Shown: in pieces, positions 1 through 7,480 of the stretch | Layout of the letters: every line of letters begins with the position of its first letter | Position numbering within the stretch: the stretch's first letter is position 1 | DNA from: Niveispirillum lacus | GTDB lineage: Bacteria > Pseudomonadota > Alphaproteobacteria > Azospirillales > Azospirillaceae | DNA length: 64,000 nt | Direction of reading: 5' to 3' | Assembly (NCBI RefSeq): GCF_002251795.1 | Contig: NZ_NOXU01000026.1 | Location: 62,001 to 126,000, forward strand | Notes under the pieces: generated by a model | Told to the model about the DNA's origin: nothing | Seen by the model: the letters and a program-made list of their open reading frames with translations, nothing else | Database searches by the model: none | Position numbers and translations under genes: made by a program

Positions 1-1197
1 TTCATTCTCCCGCTTGAACGAGAGGGGGACAGTGGGATTGATCACGACGCGGGCCAGACGCGCCGCGTCCAGCATGCCTTCTTCCAGGTCGAACTCCCAG
101 GACCGCGTCTGTTTGGCCAGAAGCCGCCGCTGCAGCCGGTTGGCCAGTTTGGAGATGACGCCCTGAAGATTCTGCAATTGCTGGTCCAGCATCAGGCGCA
201 GGCGGGTCAACTCATCCGGGTCGCACAGTTCGGCAGCGTCCACCACCTCATCAAAGGCAGTCGTAAAGGGCTTATAGGCGCCGGCGTCGGGTTCATTGCG
301 GCTGCGTTCGGGACGGGGCTGCTGACTGGGATTGCCCGGTTCCTCCGATCCATCGCCTTCGCTCAGTTCGCCTTCTGCCTTTTCACCATCTTCGCCGTCG
401 GCGGCTTCTTCGGACCGGCGCTGCTGTTGCTGCTGCTCCTGCATCTCCTGCGACTGGTCCTCGCCGGATTGCTGCTGGCCGCCCTGGCTGTCCATCTCCT
501 TGTCGCTGTCGCCGGCATCGGGGCTTTCAGGGGCATTGTCCTGCTCCCCCTCGTCGCTGTCCGGTTCGGCGCCGACATCCATGTCCATATCGGACAGCAA
601 CCGGCGGACCGCCTTGGCATAGGCGTCCTGGTCTTCCATGACCGCACCCAGCTTGCCCAGGCCTGTACCCAGTTTGTCGGCCACTTTCTGCCGCCACAGG
701 TCCACGGCTGCCCGTGCGCTTTCCGGTGGGGCGGCCCCTGTCATGGCTTCGCGGGCCAACAGGCGCAGTACGTCGGGCACCGGTACCTGTTCCGGGTCGT
801 GCAGGCGATCAAACCCCGCTTTGCGGTACTTCTCTTCCAAGCTGGCGGCCAGATTGCCGGCAACGCCGCGCATCTGGGTGGCCCCGATGGCTTCCACCCG
901 CGCCTGTTCCAGCGCTTCGTAGGACAGGCGTGCCTGTTCACTGACCGGCATGCGGTTGGCGTGGATCGCGGCGTTATGATGACGCAGACGCAAGGCGGCG
1001 GCATCGGCCGATCCGCGAACATGCGCCAGTTCGCGCGGGTTCAGGTCACGCGGTGGCAGGGGGACCCGCACCCGCGCACCGGCCACACCTGCCGGTTCGG
1101 ACGAAAAGCCCACCACCAGATCCTTGCGATCCGCCAGGGCCCGCACGGTGGCGGTGGTGGCGCGCTTGAAGATCTCAACGGGGGATTCCTGGGTCAT
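1..1197 (-). CDS. cobT: Cobaltochelatase subunit CobT, C-terminus beyond the window
   Basis: CobT works with CobS and CobN to insert cobalt into hydrogenobyrinate a,c-diamide in aerobic cobalamin synthesis. The frame is open from the ATG at 1197 to base 1 (399 codons), so the 3' end, including the family's C-terminal von Willebrand A domain, lies outside. The start reads [20 protein letters not shown], typical of CobT. After an N-terminal helical domain comes a strongly acidic, Gln- and Ser-rich linker at about residues 205-300, with a short poly-Gln run near 255, as expected for this family. The frame then re-enters conserved sequence ([20 protein letters not shown]). cobS lies upstream on the same strand, separated by two small genes and a terminator, so cobT probably has its own promoter. 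Confidence 0.93.
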   Translation of the reverse strand, partial: MTQESPVEIFKRATTATVRALADRKDLVVGFSSEPAGVAGARVRVPLPPRDLNPRELAHVRGSADAAALRLRHHNAAIHANRMPVSEQARLSYEALEQARVEAIGATQMRGVAGNLAASLEEKYRKAGFDRLHDPEQVPVPDVLRLLAREAMTGAAPPESARAAVDLWRQKVADKLGTGLGKLGAVMEDQDAYAKAVRRLLSDMDMDVGAEPDSDEGEQDNAPESPDAGDSDKEMDSQGGQQQSGEDQSQEMQEQQQQQRRSEEAADGEDGEKAEGELSEGDGSEEPGNPSQQPRPERSRNEPDAGAYKPFTTAFDEVVDAAELCDPDELTRLRLMLDQQLQNLQGVISKLANRLQRRLLAKQTRSWEFDLEEGMLDAARLARVVINPTVPLSFKRENE

Positions 1198-1325
1198 GAT
1201 CCATCACTGTTCCAACCGCCCGGTATGATTGGGCAATAACCCAGCATACCGGATGGCGGCGGCGGCGCCCATCCGTTTTGCCAGGGTCGCCTATCGCCCC
1301 TGGTCATGCGTCCGGAAATGACATG

Positions 1326-1604
1326 CTATTTGGGTGTCTTTGTCGCCATGTCGTTACGCTGCATCTGTTCGGTTTCAGCGCGCTGTTGGCGATAGAATTC
1401 GTCCCATTCCGCCTTTGTCCGGCAGACTTTCTTGGCGGCGAGACGGCTTCCTGTCTCTTTTTCCTTCTTGCAGATCTGCTTGTCTGCTTCGGTTGCAACA
1501 CTGGCCGCTGCCGGTGTCTGACTGTCCGATGATTGGGCGACGGCGCCGGGAACGCCCCCGGCTGCAAAGCCCGCGATGAGAAACATCACTGCAAAACCGC
1601 GCAT
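1326..1604 (-). CDS. Small exported Cys-containing protein (paralogue 1)
   Basis: This encodes a 92-residue protein with a clear Sec signal peptide (hydrophobic residues 4-20, cleavage near AVA-QS). The mature part is short and charged, with two cysteines in ICKKEK and VCRTKAEWDEFYRQQ that could form a disulfide after export. The ATG at 1604 has a strong Shine-Dalgarno site, GGAGGA, six bases upstream. It is a tandem paralogue of the gene at 1833-2114, with nearly identical C-terminal halves (CRTKAEWDEFYR.QRAETEQMQRNDMA.KTPK). The spacer between them carries a 9-bp hairpin at 1690-1711. Similar small proteins occur in other alphaproteobacteria, but I know no function for them. Confidence 0.78.
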   Translation of the reverse strand: MRGFAVMFLIAGFAAGGVPGAVAQSSDSQTPAAASVATEADKQICKKEKETGSRLAAKKVCRTKAEWDEFYRQQRAETEQMQRNDMATKTPK

Positions 1605-1832
1605 GTTATTCCTCCCTGTTTCTGGGGTCGGCAGGGTACAGGATCATGCCCCTGGGACCATCAGCATTTGGTTTATCGCATGACCAAGCCCAGAACCGTA
1701 ACCGGTTCTGGCAATCACACACCAAAGATAGCCCAGGCGGGTTCTGCGGTACGCAATGGGCAATGGCGGGGGGTGTCCCGCCCGCCATTGACAAAGGGCT
1801 GCCCCATCGGCCCGCCATTGCGCCCCCGCAGT

Positions 1833-2114
1833 TCAGCCCTTGGGCGTTTTATTCGCCATGTCATTGCGCTGCATCTGTTCCGTTTCGGCCCGCTGCAAGC
1901 GATAGAATTCATCCCATTCAGCCTTGGTCCGGCACGTCTTCTTCTTAGCCAAGCGCGTGCCAGTCGGCTTTTCCGCCTTGCAGATTTCGCGTTCGGCGGC
2001 GTTGGCTGCGGCCGGTGCATCGGTGGCCGGTGCGGTCTGTGCTGCGGCAATACCGGTGGCAAATGGCTGTGCGGCCAGCAACAGTGCTACCAGCCCCAAT
2101 CCAAACTTCTTCAT
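1833..2114 (-). CDS. Small exported Cys-containing protein (paralogue 2)
   Basis: This encodes a 93-residue protein beginning MKKFGLGLVALLLAAQPFAT, a classical signal peptide cleaved near AAA-QT. It shares the two conserved cysteines (EICKAEKP and KTCRTKAEWDEF) and the QRAETEQMQRNDM tail with its neighbour at 1326-1604. I chose the ATG at 2114 rather than the longer frame because it gives a proper signal peptide and has GGAG about nine bases upstream. The intergenic region upstream (2115-2290) is AT-rich and probably holds the promoter. The periplasmic location is inferred; the function is unknown. Confidence 0.78.
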   Translation of the reverse strand: MKKFGLGLVALLLAAQPFATGIAAAQTAPATDAPAAANAAEREICKAEKPTGTRLAKKKTCRTKAEWDEFYRLQRAETEQMQRNDMANKTPKG

Positions 2115-2289
2115 TTCCGCATTCTCCAAAGTAACAAGTACAGCCCCGACGAATAGGATAGCGTAAATTTTCCAGGCGGGCAATTGCCGCACTGCAACTA
2201 TCACACAATACCAATGACAGGTTTGGTCAGCATTCGTCGCCAACAGGGTAATGAACCGCCATTCATTGCAAGTTTGCAAATAAATAGAT

Positions 2290-2328
2290 GAAAGAAAAAG
2301 GCGGTCCCGTTACCAGGCAGGACCGCCT
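2290..2328 (-). terminator. Intrinsic terminator downstream of cobS
   Basis: A 9-bp perfect stem (AGGCGGTCC at 2299-2307 pairing with GGACCGCCT at 2320-2328) is followed, on the minus strand, by TTTTTCTTT. It lies 25 bases past the cobS stop and separates cobS from the small-protein genes and cobT. Confidence 0.8.
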
Positions 2329-2352
2329 CTTACATCACAATCGTTGAATGCT

Positions 2353-3357
2353 TCAGACCAACGAGCCCTTGAAGGAACCGGTTGGCAATTCCTGGCCGAA
2401 ACAGCGCTGGTAATACTCGGCCACGGTGGCGCGCTCGACCTCATCACACTTGTTGAGGAAGGAAACGCGGAAGGCAAAGCCGACATCGCCGCCGAAAATG
2501 GCCGCATTCTGGGCCCAGGTGATGACGGTACGCGGGCTCATCACCGTGGAAATGTCGCCGGCGATGAAGCCGCTGCGGGTCATTTCGGCCAGGCGCACCA
2601 TGGACGCGACAGTGCCGCGCTTCTCGTCGGTGTCATAATCGGGCACCTTGGCCAGAATGATCCGCACCTCATCGGCATGCGGCAGGTAATTCAGGGTCGC
2701 CACGATGTTCCAGCGGTCCATCTGGCCCTGGTTGATCTGCTGCGTACCGTGATAAAGGCCCGTCGTATCGCCCAGGCCGACCGTGTTGGCGGTGGCGAAC
2801 AGACGGAAGGCCGGATGCGGGCGGATGACCTTGTTCTGATCCAGAAGGGTCAGCTTGCCCTCCAGTTCCAAGACGCGCTGGATGACAAACATCACATCGG
2901 GGCGACCCGCATCATATTCGTCGAACACCACGGCGCAGGGGTGCTGTAGCGCCCAGGGCAGAATACCTTCACGATATTCCGTCACCTGCTTGCCATCGCG
3001 CAGCACAATGGCGTCCTTGCCGATCAGGTCGATACGGCTGATATGGCTGTCCAGATTGACGCGAATGCAGGGCCAGTTCAGCCGGGCTGCGACCTGTTCG
3101 ATATGGGTCGACTTGCCGGTGCCGTGATAGCCCTGGATCATGACGCGGCGGTTGTAGGCGAAGCCGGCCAGGATGGCCATCGTCGTCTCGCGGTCAAAGC
3201 GATAGGCCTTGTCCCGCTCCGGCACATGTTCGGTAGCCATGGTGAAGGCCGGGACACGCATGTCGCTGTCGATGCCGAAAACTTCGCGCACGGACACGGT
3301 GATGTCGGGCAATTCGGGATGGGTGGCCGTGCTGTTGGAAACCATGTCGGGTGCCAT
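2353..3357 (-). CDS. cobS: Cobaltochelatase subunit CobS (AAA+ ATPase)
   Basis: CobS is the MoxR-type AAA+ motor subunit of the aerobic cobaltochelatase and pairs with CobT to drive cobalt insertion by CobN. The 334-residue protein has Walker [10 protein letters not shown] at 76-84, Walker B VVFDEYD at 143-149, and a sensor-1-like ATANTVG further on, all typical of CobS. Its length matches the family. It follows the J-domain gene by 36 bp on the same strand, so those two are probably cotranscribed. An intrinsic terminator lies just past its stop. Confidence 0.96.
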   Translation of the reverse strand: MAPDMVSNSTATHPELPDITVSVREVFGIDSDMRVPAFTMATEHVPERDKAYRFDRETTMAILAGFAYNRRVMIQGYHGTGKSTHIEQVAARLNWPCIRVNLDSHISRIDLIGKDAIVLRDGKQVTEYREGILPWALQHPCAVVFDEYDAGRPDVMFVIQRVLELEGKLTLLDQNKVIRPHPAFRLFATANTVGLGDTTGLYHGTQQINQGQMDRWNIVATLNYLPHADEVRIILAKVPDYDTDEKRGTVASMVRLAEMTRSGFIAGDISTVMSPRTVITWAQNAAIFGGDVGFAFRVSFLNKCDEVERATVAEYYQRCFGQELPTGSFKGSLV

Positions 3358-3393
3358 TCTTGCGCTGCTTCTGATCTCTGATGCCGGGGTCTG

Positions 3394-3996
3394 TCAGGCC
3401 TGGTCGGGTTGGTGCCCACCAAAGGCGGCCTTCAGGGTTGTGTAGGCTTGGTTGATGGATTTCAACCGTTCTTCCGCCTCTTTCGCCCCGCCATTGGCGT
3501 CGGGGTGATATTGTTTGGCCAGTTGACGGTAACGGGCCTTGATGGTGGCGAAATCGGCGTCGGGTGGCAGGTCCAGCGCTATCAGCGCCTCTTCCTCGGC
3601 GGTGCGCGCCTTGGGGCGCTGGGCGCTGCGGCGGGCTTCGCCTTCCTCCCCCGACCAGTCGGCGCCAAAGGCAAAACCACCGTTGAACACCCTGTCGCGC
3701 GTGCGCTTCTCACGCGTGCGCCAGTCTCCCATGGGCCAGGAGGGGCGCTGCCAGGTTGTGTCCTGGCGCACATGGCGTTCAATCTCGTCCTGCGACATGC
3801 CGGCATAGAAGTCCCAGGACTTGTTGTAGTCACGGACATGGTCCAGGCAGAACCAGAAATAATCGTTCAGCTTGTCCCGGCCCTTGGGTGCCCGATGTTC
3901 CCCCGCCTCCCGGCAGCCGGGATGATCGCACGCGCGCATGTGGGCGCGCGGCGCTTCCCGGAAATCGAAGGAAAGGTTGGGCCGGTTCTTCTGCAT
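3394..3996 (-). CDS. J-domain protein with C-terminal DnaJ domain
   Basis: This encodes a 200-residue protein with the J domain at the C-terminus (about 135-195) and the HPD tripeptide at 164-166, so it should stimulate an Hsp70 ATPase, presumably DnaK. The N-terminal half contains C23-x4-C28 and C50-x2-H53, a possible metal site, and lacks the Gly/Phe and zinc-finger regions of true DnaJ. J-domain proteins of this architecture are often found beside cobS/cobT in alphaproteobacteria. I chose the ATG at 3996 because a longer start would overlap the sugar transporter gene. Its role in cobaltochelatase assembly is inferred from position only. Confidence 0.86.
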   Translation of the reverse strand: MQKNRPNLSFDFREAPRAHMRACDHPGCREAGEHRAPKGRDKLNDYFWFCLDHVRDYNKSWDFYAGMSQDEIERHVRQDTTWQRPSWPMGDWRTREKRTRDRVFNGGFAFGADWSGEEGEARRSAQRPKARTAEEEALIALDLPPDADFATIKARYRQLAKQYHPDANGGAKEAEERLKSINQAYTTLKAAFGGHQPDQA

Positions 3997-4102
3997 AACC
4001 GGCAGAGTATGGGTGGCAAGCACGACGCTGACAAGGACGCCGATAACGGCCGGTCCCAGTTGGGCGTGGGCCTGCCATGCAGCCGGGCCGGGCTTGACTT
4101 GC

Positions 4103-5419
4103 TTACTTCCCGGTCTTGGCGCCCCACAGCGCATAAAACAGGATGTAGAGTTCGCACGCTGCGGTCAGCAGGAAGGAGAGCTGCAAGCCATAAAGGTCTG
4201 CCAGCCAGCCATGGACCACGACCAAGGCGCCACCGGCGATGGCCATGATCAGCAGGCCGGAACCCTCCTCCGTCAAGGGGCCTAACCCCCGGATGCCCAG
4301 CGTGAAGATGGTGGGGAACATGATGGAATGAAACAGGCCCACCAGGATCAGCGACCACATGGCCACCGGCCCGCTGGCAAACACAGTCACCAGCATGACA
4401 ATGAAGGCCCCGATGGAAAACCAGGCCAACACCGTTTCCGGTGCAATGGAGCGCATCAGGAAGCTGCCCACAAAACGGCCCACCATCATGCCACCCCACA
4501 GCAGGAACAGATAGTTCGACGCCTCCTGGTGTGTCAGGTTCCCGATCTCTGGCTGGGAGACAAAGTTAATAAAAAGGTTGGCGACGCCGATCTCGGCAAT
4601 CAGATAGATGAAGATGGCGGGAATGCCGAAGACCAGATTGCGGTGGTTCCACAGCGACAGGCCGGCGCGCGTTTCCTTGTCCGCGCGTGAAGTGTGTTGG
4701 CCCATGGCGGGCAGGGGAAACCGGGCAATGATGATGGCCAGCAAGATCAGAACACCGGCCACGATCAGATAAGGCAACTGCACCGATTGTGCATCCGCCA
4801 GCCGTTCGGCTTGGGTCAGGACGGTGCCGGCTTCTGCCGTGCCGGCGGTCGTGCGACCCAGGATCAGGTACCCGCCGAACAGCGGGGCCAGCGTGGTGCC
4901 TACCGAGTTGAACGCCTGCACCAGGTTTAACCGTGCCGAGGCGCTGTCCGCTGGCCCGATGACAGCGACATAGGGGTTGGCCGCGACTTGCAGCAGGGTG
5001 ATGCCCGACGCGATGACAAACAACGCCATCAAGGTCACGGTGTAGGATGGCATGCGGGCCGCCGGGATCATGCCCAACGCGCCCACGGCCATGATGCCAA
5101 GCCCGATGACCAGCGCCTTCTGATAACCCACCCGTTCGATCAGCTTGGCTGACGGGATGGAGGCAAAGAAATAGGCGATGAACCAAACCGATTCGATCAG
5201 CGTCGTCTGGGTATAATCCAGGTCGAACACGGAGCGCAGATGCGGCAACAGCGTATTGTTGATAACCGTGATGAAACCCCACATGAAGAACAGGCTGGCC
5301 AGCAGCGTCAGCGCCGGCCGGTAGGAACCTGTACCCATGGGAGCGTGTTGAGGCGAAACAGGCGACGCGCCAAGAGGTGTTGCCACAGCGTCAGATCCTT
5401 CCCGAACATTTGTGTCCAT
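4103..5419 (-). CDS. Sugar:proton symporter, FHS/FucP-type MFS transporter
   Basis: This 438-residue inner-membrane protein has about twelve hydrophobic segments and resembles the fucose/glucose-galactose H+ symporters (FucP/GluP). Support comes from the conserved SLFFMWGFITVINNTLLPHL near TM1, FASIPSAKLIERVGYQ in the following loop, and AANPYVAVIGP in TM4-5. An N-terminal cytosolic tail of about 30 residues precedes TM1. The substrate cannot be fixed from sequence. A near-palindrome at 5447-5476, 28 bases before the start, suggests control by a sugar-responsive repressor encoded elsewhere. Confidence 0.88.
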   Translation of the reverse strand: MDTNVREGSDAVATPLGASPVSPQHAPMGTGSYRPALTLLASLFFMWGFITVINNTLLPHLRSVFDLDYTQTTLIESVWFIAYFFASIPSAKLIERVGYQKALVIGLGIMAVGALGMIPAARMPSYTVTLMALFVIASGITLLQVAANPYVAVIGPADSASARLNLVQAFNSVGTTLAPLFGGYLILGRTTAGTAEAGTVLTQAERLADAQSVQLPYLIVAGVLILLAIIIARFPLPAMGQHTSRADKETRAGLSLWNHRNLVFGIPAIFIYLIAEIGVANLFINFVSQPEIGNLTHQEASNYLFLLWGGMMVGRFVGSFLMRSIAPETVLAWFSIGAFIVMLVTVFASGPVAMWSLILVGLFHSIMFPTIFTLGIRGLGPLTEEGSGLLIMAIAGGALVVVHGWLADLYGLQLSFLLTAACELYILFYALWGAKTGK

Positions 5420-5446
5420 GAAGGCTGGTTGGGTCCAGCACGATTA

Positions 5447-5476
5447 ATCATACTTATTAGCGGAAATTAGTATGAT
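5447..5476 (-). promoter_or_regulatory. 30-bp operator-like palindrome upstream of the sugar transporter
   Basis: Perfect 8-bp arms (ATCATACT at 5447-5454, AGTATGAT at 5469-5476) enclose a 14-base core that is itself partly symmetric (ATT/AAT around a central CG). The site is AT-rich against GC-rich surroundings and lies 28 bases before the transporter start. The size and symmetry fit a dimeric LacI- or GntR-type repressor; which regulator is unknown. Confidence 0.55.
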
Positions 5477-5510
5477 GAATGCCCGACCGCTGCAAGCAAC
5501 AAGGCGCCTT

Positions 5511-6443
5511 TCACCCGCGTTTTTCTGAGAGCGCTACCAAAATCAGCCCGCCGCCGATCAACCCCAGACCCACCAGATTGGTCAATGTCAGCGGCTCGTG
5601 CAGCCACAGGGCAGATGACACCAGCCCCACCACTGGCACCCCCAGAACCGACAGCGACGTGGTGATGGCGGGGAGGGCGCGGTTGACCGTAACCATGGCC
5701 CAGAAACAGAAGGCAGTGGCAATAGGGCCATTATAGATCAGCAGCACCACCAACTGTCCCGACCAGTCGATCTGCGACAGATCCTCTGTTCCCAAGGCCG
5801 CGATTGTCGCCATCAGGGCTGCCAGCATCATCTGCCAGGGGGCCAGCTGCAGCGGCGTGCCGACCCAGCGATGTCGGCGCACATGGACAATATTGAAAGC
5901 CCAGATTAAGGCCGCCAGCATCAGCAACCCGTTGCCCAGCAGCACCGGGCGCTGTGTCCAGTCAAATGCCGCCGGATTGAACAGCACCGCCACCCCGGCC
6001 AGTCCGACCAGCAGCCCGCCCGCCTTGGCCCAGCCCACCCTTTCCTTGAGAAAGATCAAGGCCAGCGGCACCACCCAGAGCGGGGTCGTATAGGCCAGGA
6101 TGCCGGCCCGGCCCGCTGGCACATATTGTACCGCGATCGTGACCAGCAGCATGAACAGGCCCATCTGCAGCACCCCCACCGACAGGATGACCGGGATGTC
6201 GGCCTTCGCCGGCAGACGCAGTTGTCGCAGGGCTGCCGTGAAGATCAGCAGCGATACAGCGCCCAGCAGCAGACGCGAGGCGACGAAGCTGATCGGGGGC
6301 ATATGGCCGACCACTTCCTTCATTACCGGCCAGTTCACACCCCAGAGCAGGATGACCAGCACCAGCAGGGTCAGAGCCAGGGGGCGCGTCACCACCTGGG
6401 CTTTCTTGTTCGCCGCCGGCATCGGCGGGCTGGTATCTGACAT
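5511..6443 (-). CDS. EamA/DMT-family inner-membrane exporter
   Basis: This encodes a 310-residue drug/metabolite transporter family protein with about ten transmembrane segments arranged as two EamA repeats (roughly residues 20-155 and 165-305). Typical signatures are LLWGVNWPVMKEV in the first helix and YTTPLWVVPLALIFLKERV at the end of repeat one. Such proteins usually export amino acids or small metabolites; the substrate here is unknown. It lies on the same strand as the sugar transporter and diverges from bolA by 60 bp. Confidence 0.88.
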   Translation of the reverse strand: MSDTSPPMPAANKKAQVVTRPLALTLLVLVILLWGVNWPVMKEVVGHMPPISFVASRLLLGAVSLLIFTAALRQLRLPAKADIPVILSVGVLQMGLFMLLVTIAVQYVPAGRAGILAYTTPLWVVPLALIFLKERVGWAKAGGLLVGLAGVAVLFNPAAFDWTQRPVLLGNGLLMLAALIWAFNIVHVRRHRWVGTPLQLAPWQMMLAALMATIAALGTEDLSQIDWSGQLVVLLIYNGPIATAFCFWAMVTVNRALPAITTSLSVLGVPVVGLVSSALWLHEPLTLTNLVGLGLIGGGLILVALSEKRG

Positions 6444-6503
6444 GATGATCTACTACCTGTTGGCCATGTCCCAACCCTGGCATCGGCCGAACAGGCCCTG
6501 GAT

Positions 6504-6797
6504 ATGACAATGGCAATCTACGCGACCCGGATGCGGGACAAGCTGACACAGGCTCTAGCCCCGCACAGCCTGACCATCAAGGATGTCTCGCACCAACATG
6601 CCGGCCATGCGGGTGCCGATCAGCCCGGTGGCGAGACCCATTTCGATGTGGTCATCGTGTCGGAGCGGTTCGAGGGGCTGGGACGCGTGGCACGTCAGCG
6701 TCTGGTGTATGGCGCAGTGTCGGCCGAACTGGCGGAGCGTGTGCATGCCCTGTCGATCCAGGCCTTGACCCCGGCAGAGGCCGCGAAGCTGACGTGA
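6504..6797 (+). CDS. bolA: BolA-family protein
   Basis: BolA proteins partner monothiol glutaredoxins to bind Fe-S clusters and can also act as transcription factors. The 97-residue protein has the BolA fold signature THFDVVIVSERFEGLGRVARQR with the conserved histidine region upstream (HQHAGHAG). There are two candidate ATGs, at 6504 and 6510, both with weak ribosome binding sites. In many alphaproteobacteria bolA sits beside the J-domain gene and cobS. Here it is a few kilobases away on the opposite strand. Confidence 0.9.
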   Translation: MTMAIYATRMRDKLTQALAPHSLTIKDVSHQHAGHAGADQPGGETHFDVVIVSERFEGLGRVARQRLVYGAVSAELAERVHALSIQALTPAEAAKLT

Positions 6798-6923
6798 GGT
6801 TGTCGCAGGCGATGACGACCGGCACCACATCCCGCCCCCACAGCGTATGTTGCATTGCAGCATGACACTCTGTACCCTGACGGGGCGGGGGTTCCTCTCC
6901 CGCCATAGATTGGGGGACGGAAA

Positions 6924-7439
6924 ATGACGCGGGAAACCTCGACACCCTTGGCAGCCCGCGGGGCCGAGGTCGCAGCCGAGTTGGCCGCCACCACCCTGGT
7001 TCTGGGCGAAACCTTGTGGGCAGCGCAGCAAACGATCGGCCTGCGGGCCGTGCGGCTGGCGGCGGCCGGTTTTGATCCGGCCCGGCTGCGTGACCCAGAA
7101 TTCACCACCATGATCTGGGAAAAGCTGGACGCGGCAGTGGAGGCGCAGAATGCGCTGGTTGCCGGGCTCTGGTCCCTGTCCGATGTATGGTTTGAATGGC
7201 TGGCCCAGCAGGGGGCGGCCATGGCCCAGGCTGGGCTGGGCATGGTCGCCCCGCCTGACCCGATCCGGTATGGCGGTGTCGCCAGCGATTATGTCGAAAC
7301 CAGCCTGAATGTGGCGGAGATTGCTTGCGGCCGCATAGCGCTGGAAGCCTCCCGTTTGGGCGGGCGCGGCCTTGCCCCCTATCATCGCGCCACCAATGAG
7401 AATGCCCGGCGCCTGTTGAGCGCTGCCGGAGAGGGCTGA
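6924..7439 (+). CDS. Uncharacterised alpha-helical protein, phasin-like
   Basis: This 171-residue, Ala-rich, almost wholly helical protein has no signal peptide, Cys cluster or recognisable enzyme motif. Aromatic residues recur in the middle (IWEKLDAAVEAQ, LWSLSDVWFEWLAQQGAAM), in a pattern reminiscent of phasins that coat polyhydroxyalkanoate granules, but I cannot assign the family firmly. The ATG follows a strong GGGGGA site. It sits between bolA and glnD with its own leader, so it may be monocistronic. Confidence 0.6.
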   Translation: MTRETSTPLAARGAEVAAELAATTLVLGETLWAAQQTIGLRAVRLAAAGFDPARLRDPEFTTMIWEKLDAAVEAQNALVAGLWSLSDVWFEWLAQQGAAMAQAGLGMVAPPDPIRYGGVASDYVETSLNVAEIACGRIALEASRLGGRGLAPYHRATNENARRLLSAAGEG

Positions 7440-7480
7440 AACCCGGCGCCAGGGTTAAAAATCATCGCGAGGAGGGCTTG

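Noticed and set aside
400-480. Short CTG-type tandem repeat
   Set aside because: It encodes the Gln-rich part of the CobT linker and is in frame; ordinary low-complexity coding sequence.
178-1239. Open frame opposite cobT (353 codons)
   Set aside because: Shadow of the cobT codon bias; low-complexity Leu-rich sequence arises from the antisense of the acidic Gln/Ser linker.
1690-1711. 9-bp hairpin between the two small exported protein genes as a terminator
   Set aside because: No T-run on the minus strand after the stem, and it lies about 120 bases past the upstream gene; it may be chance or weak.
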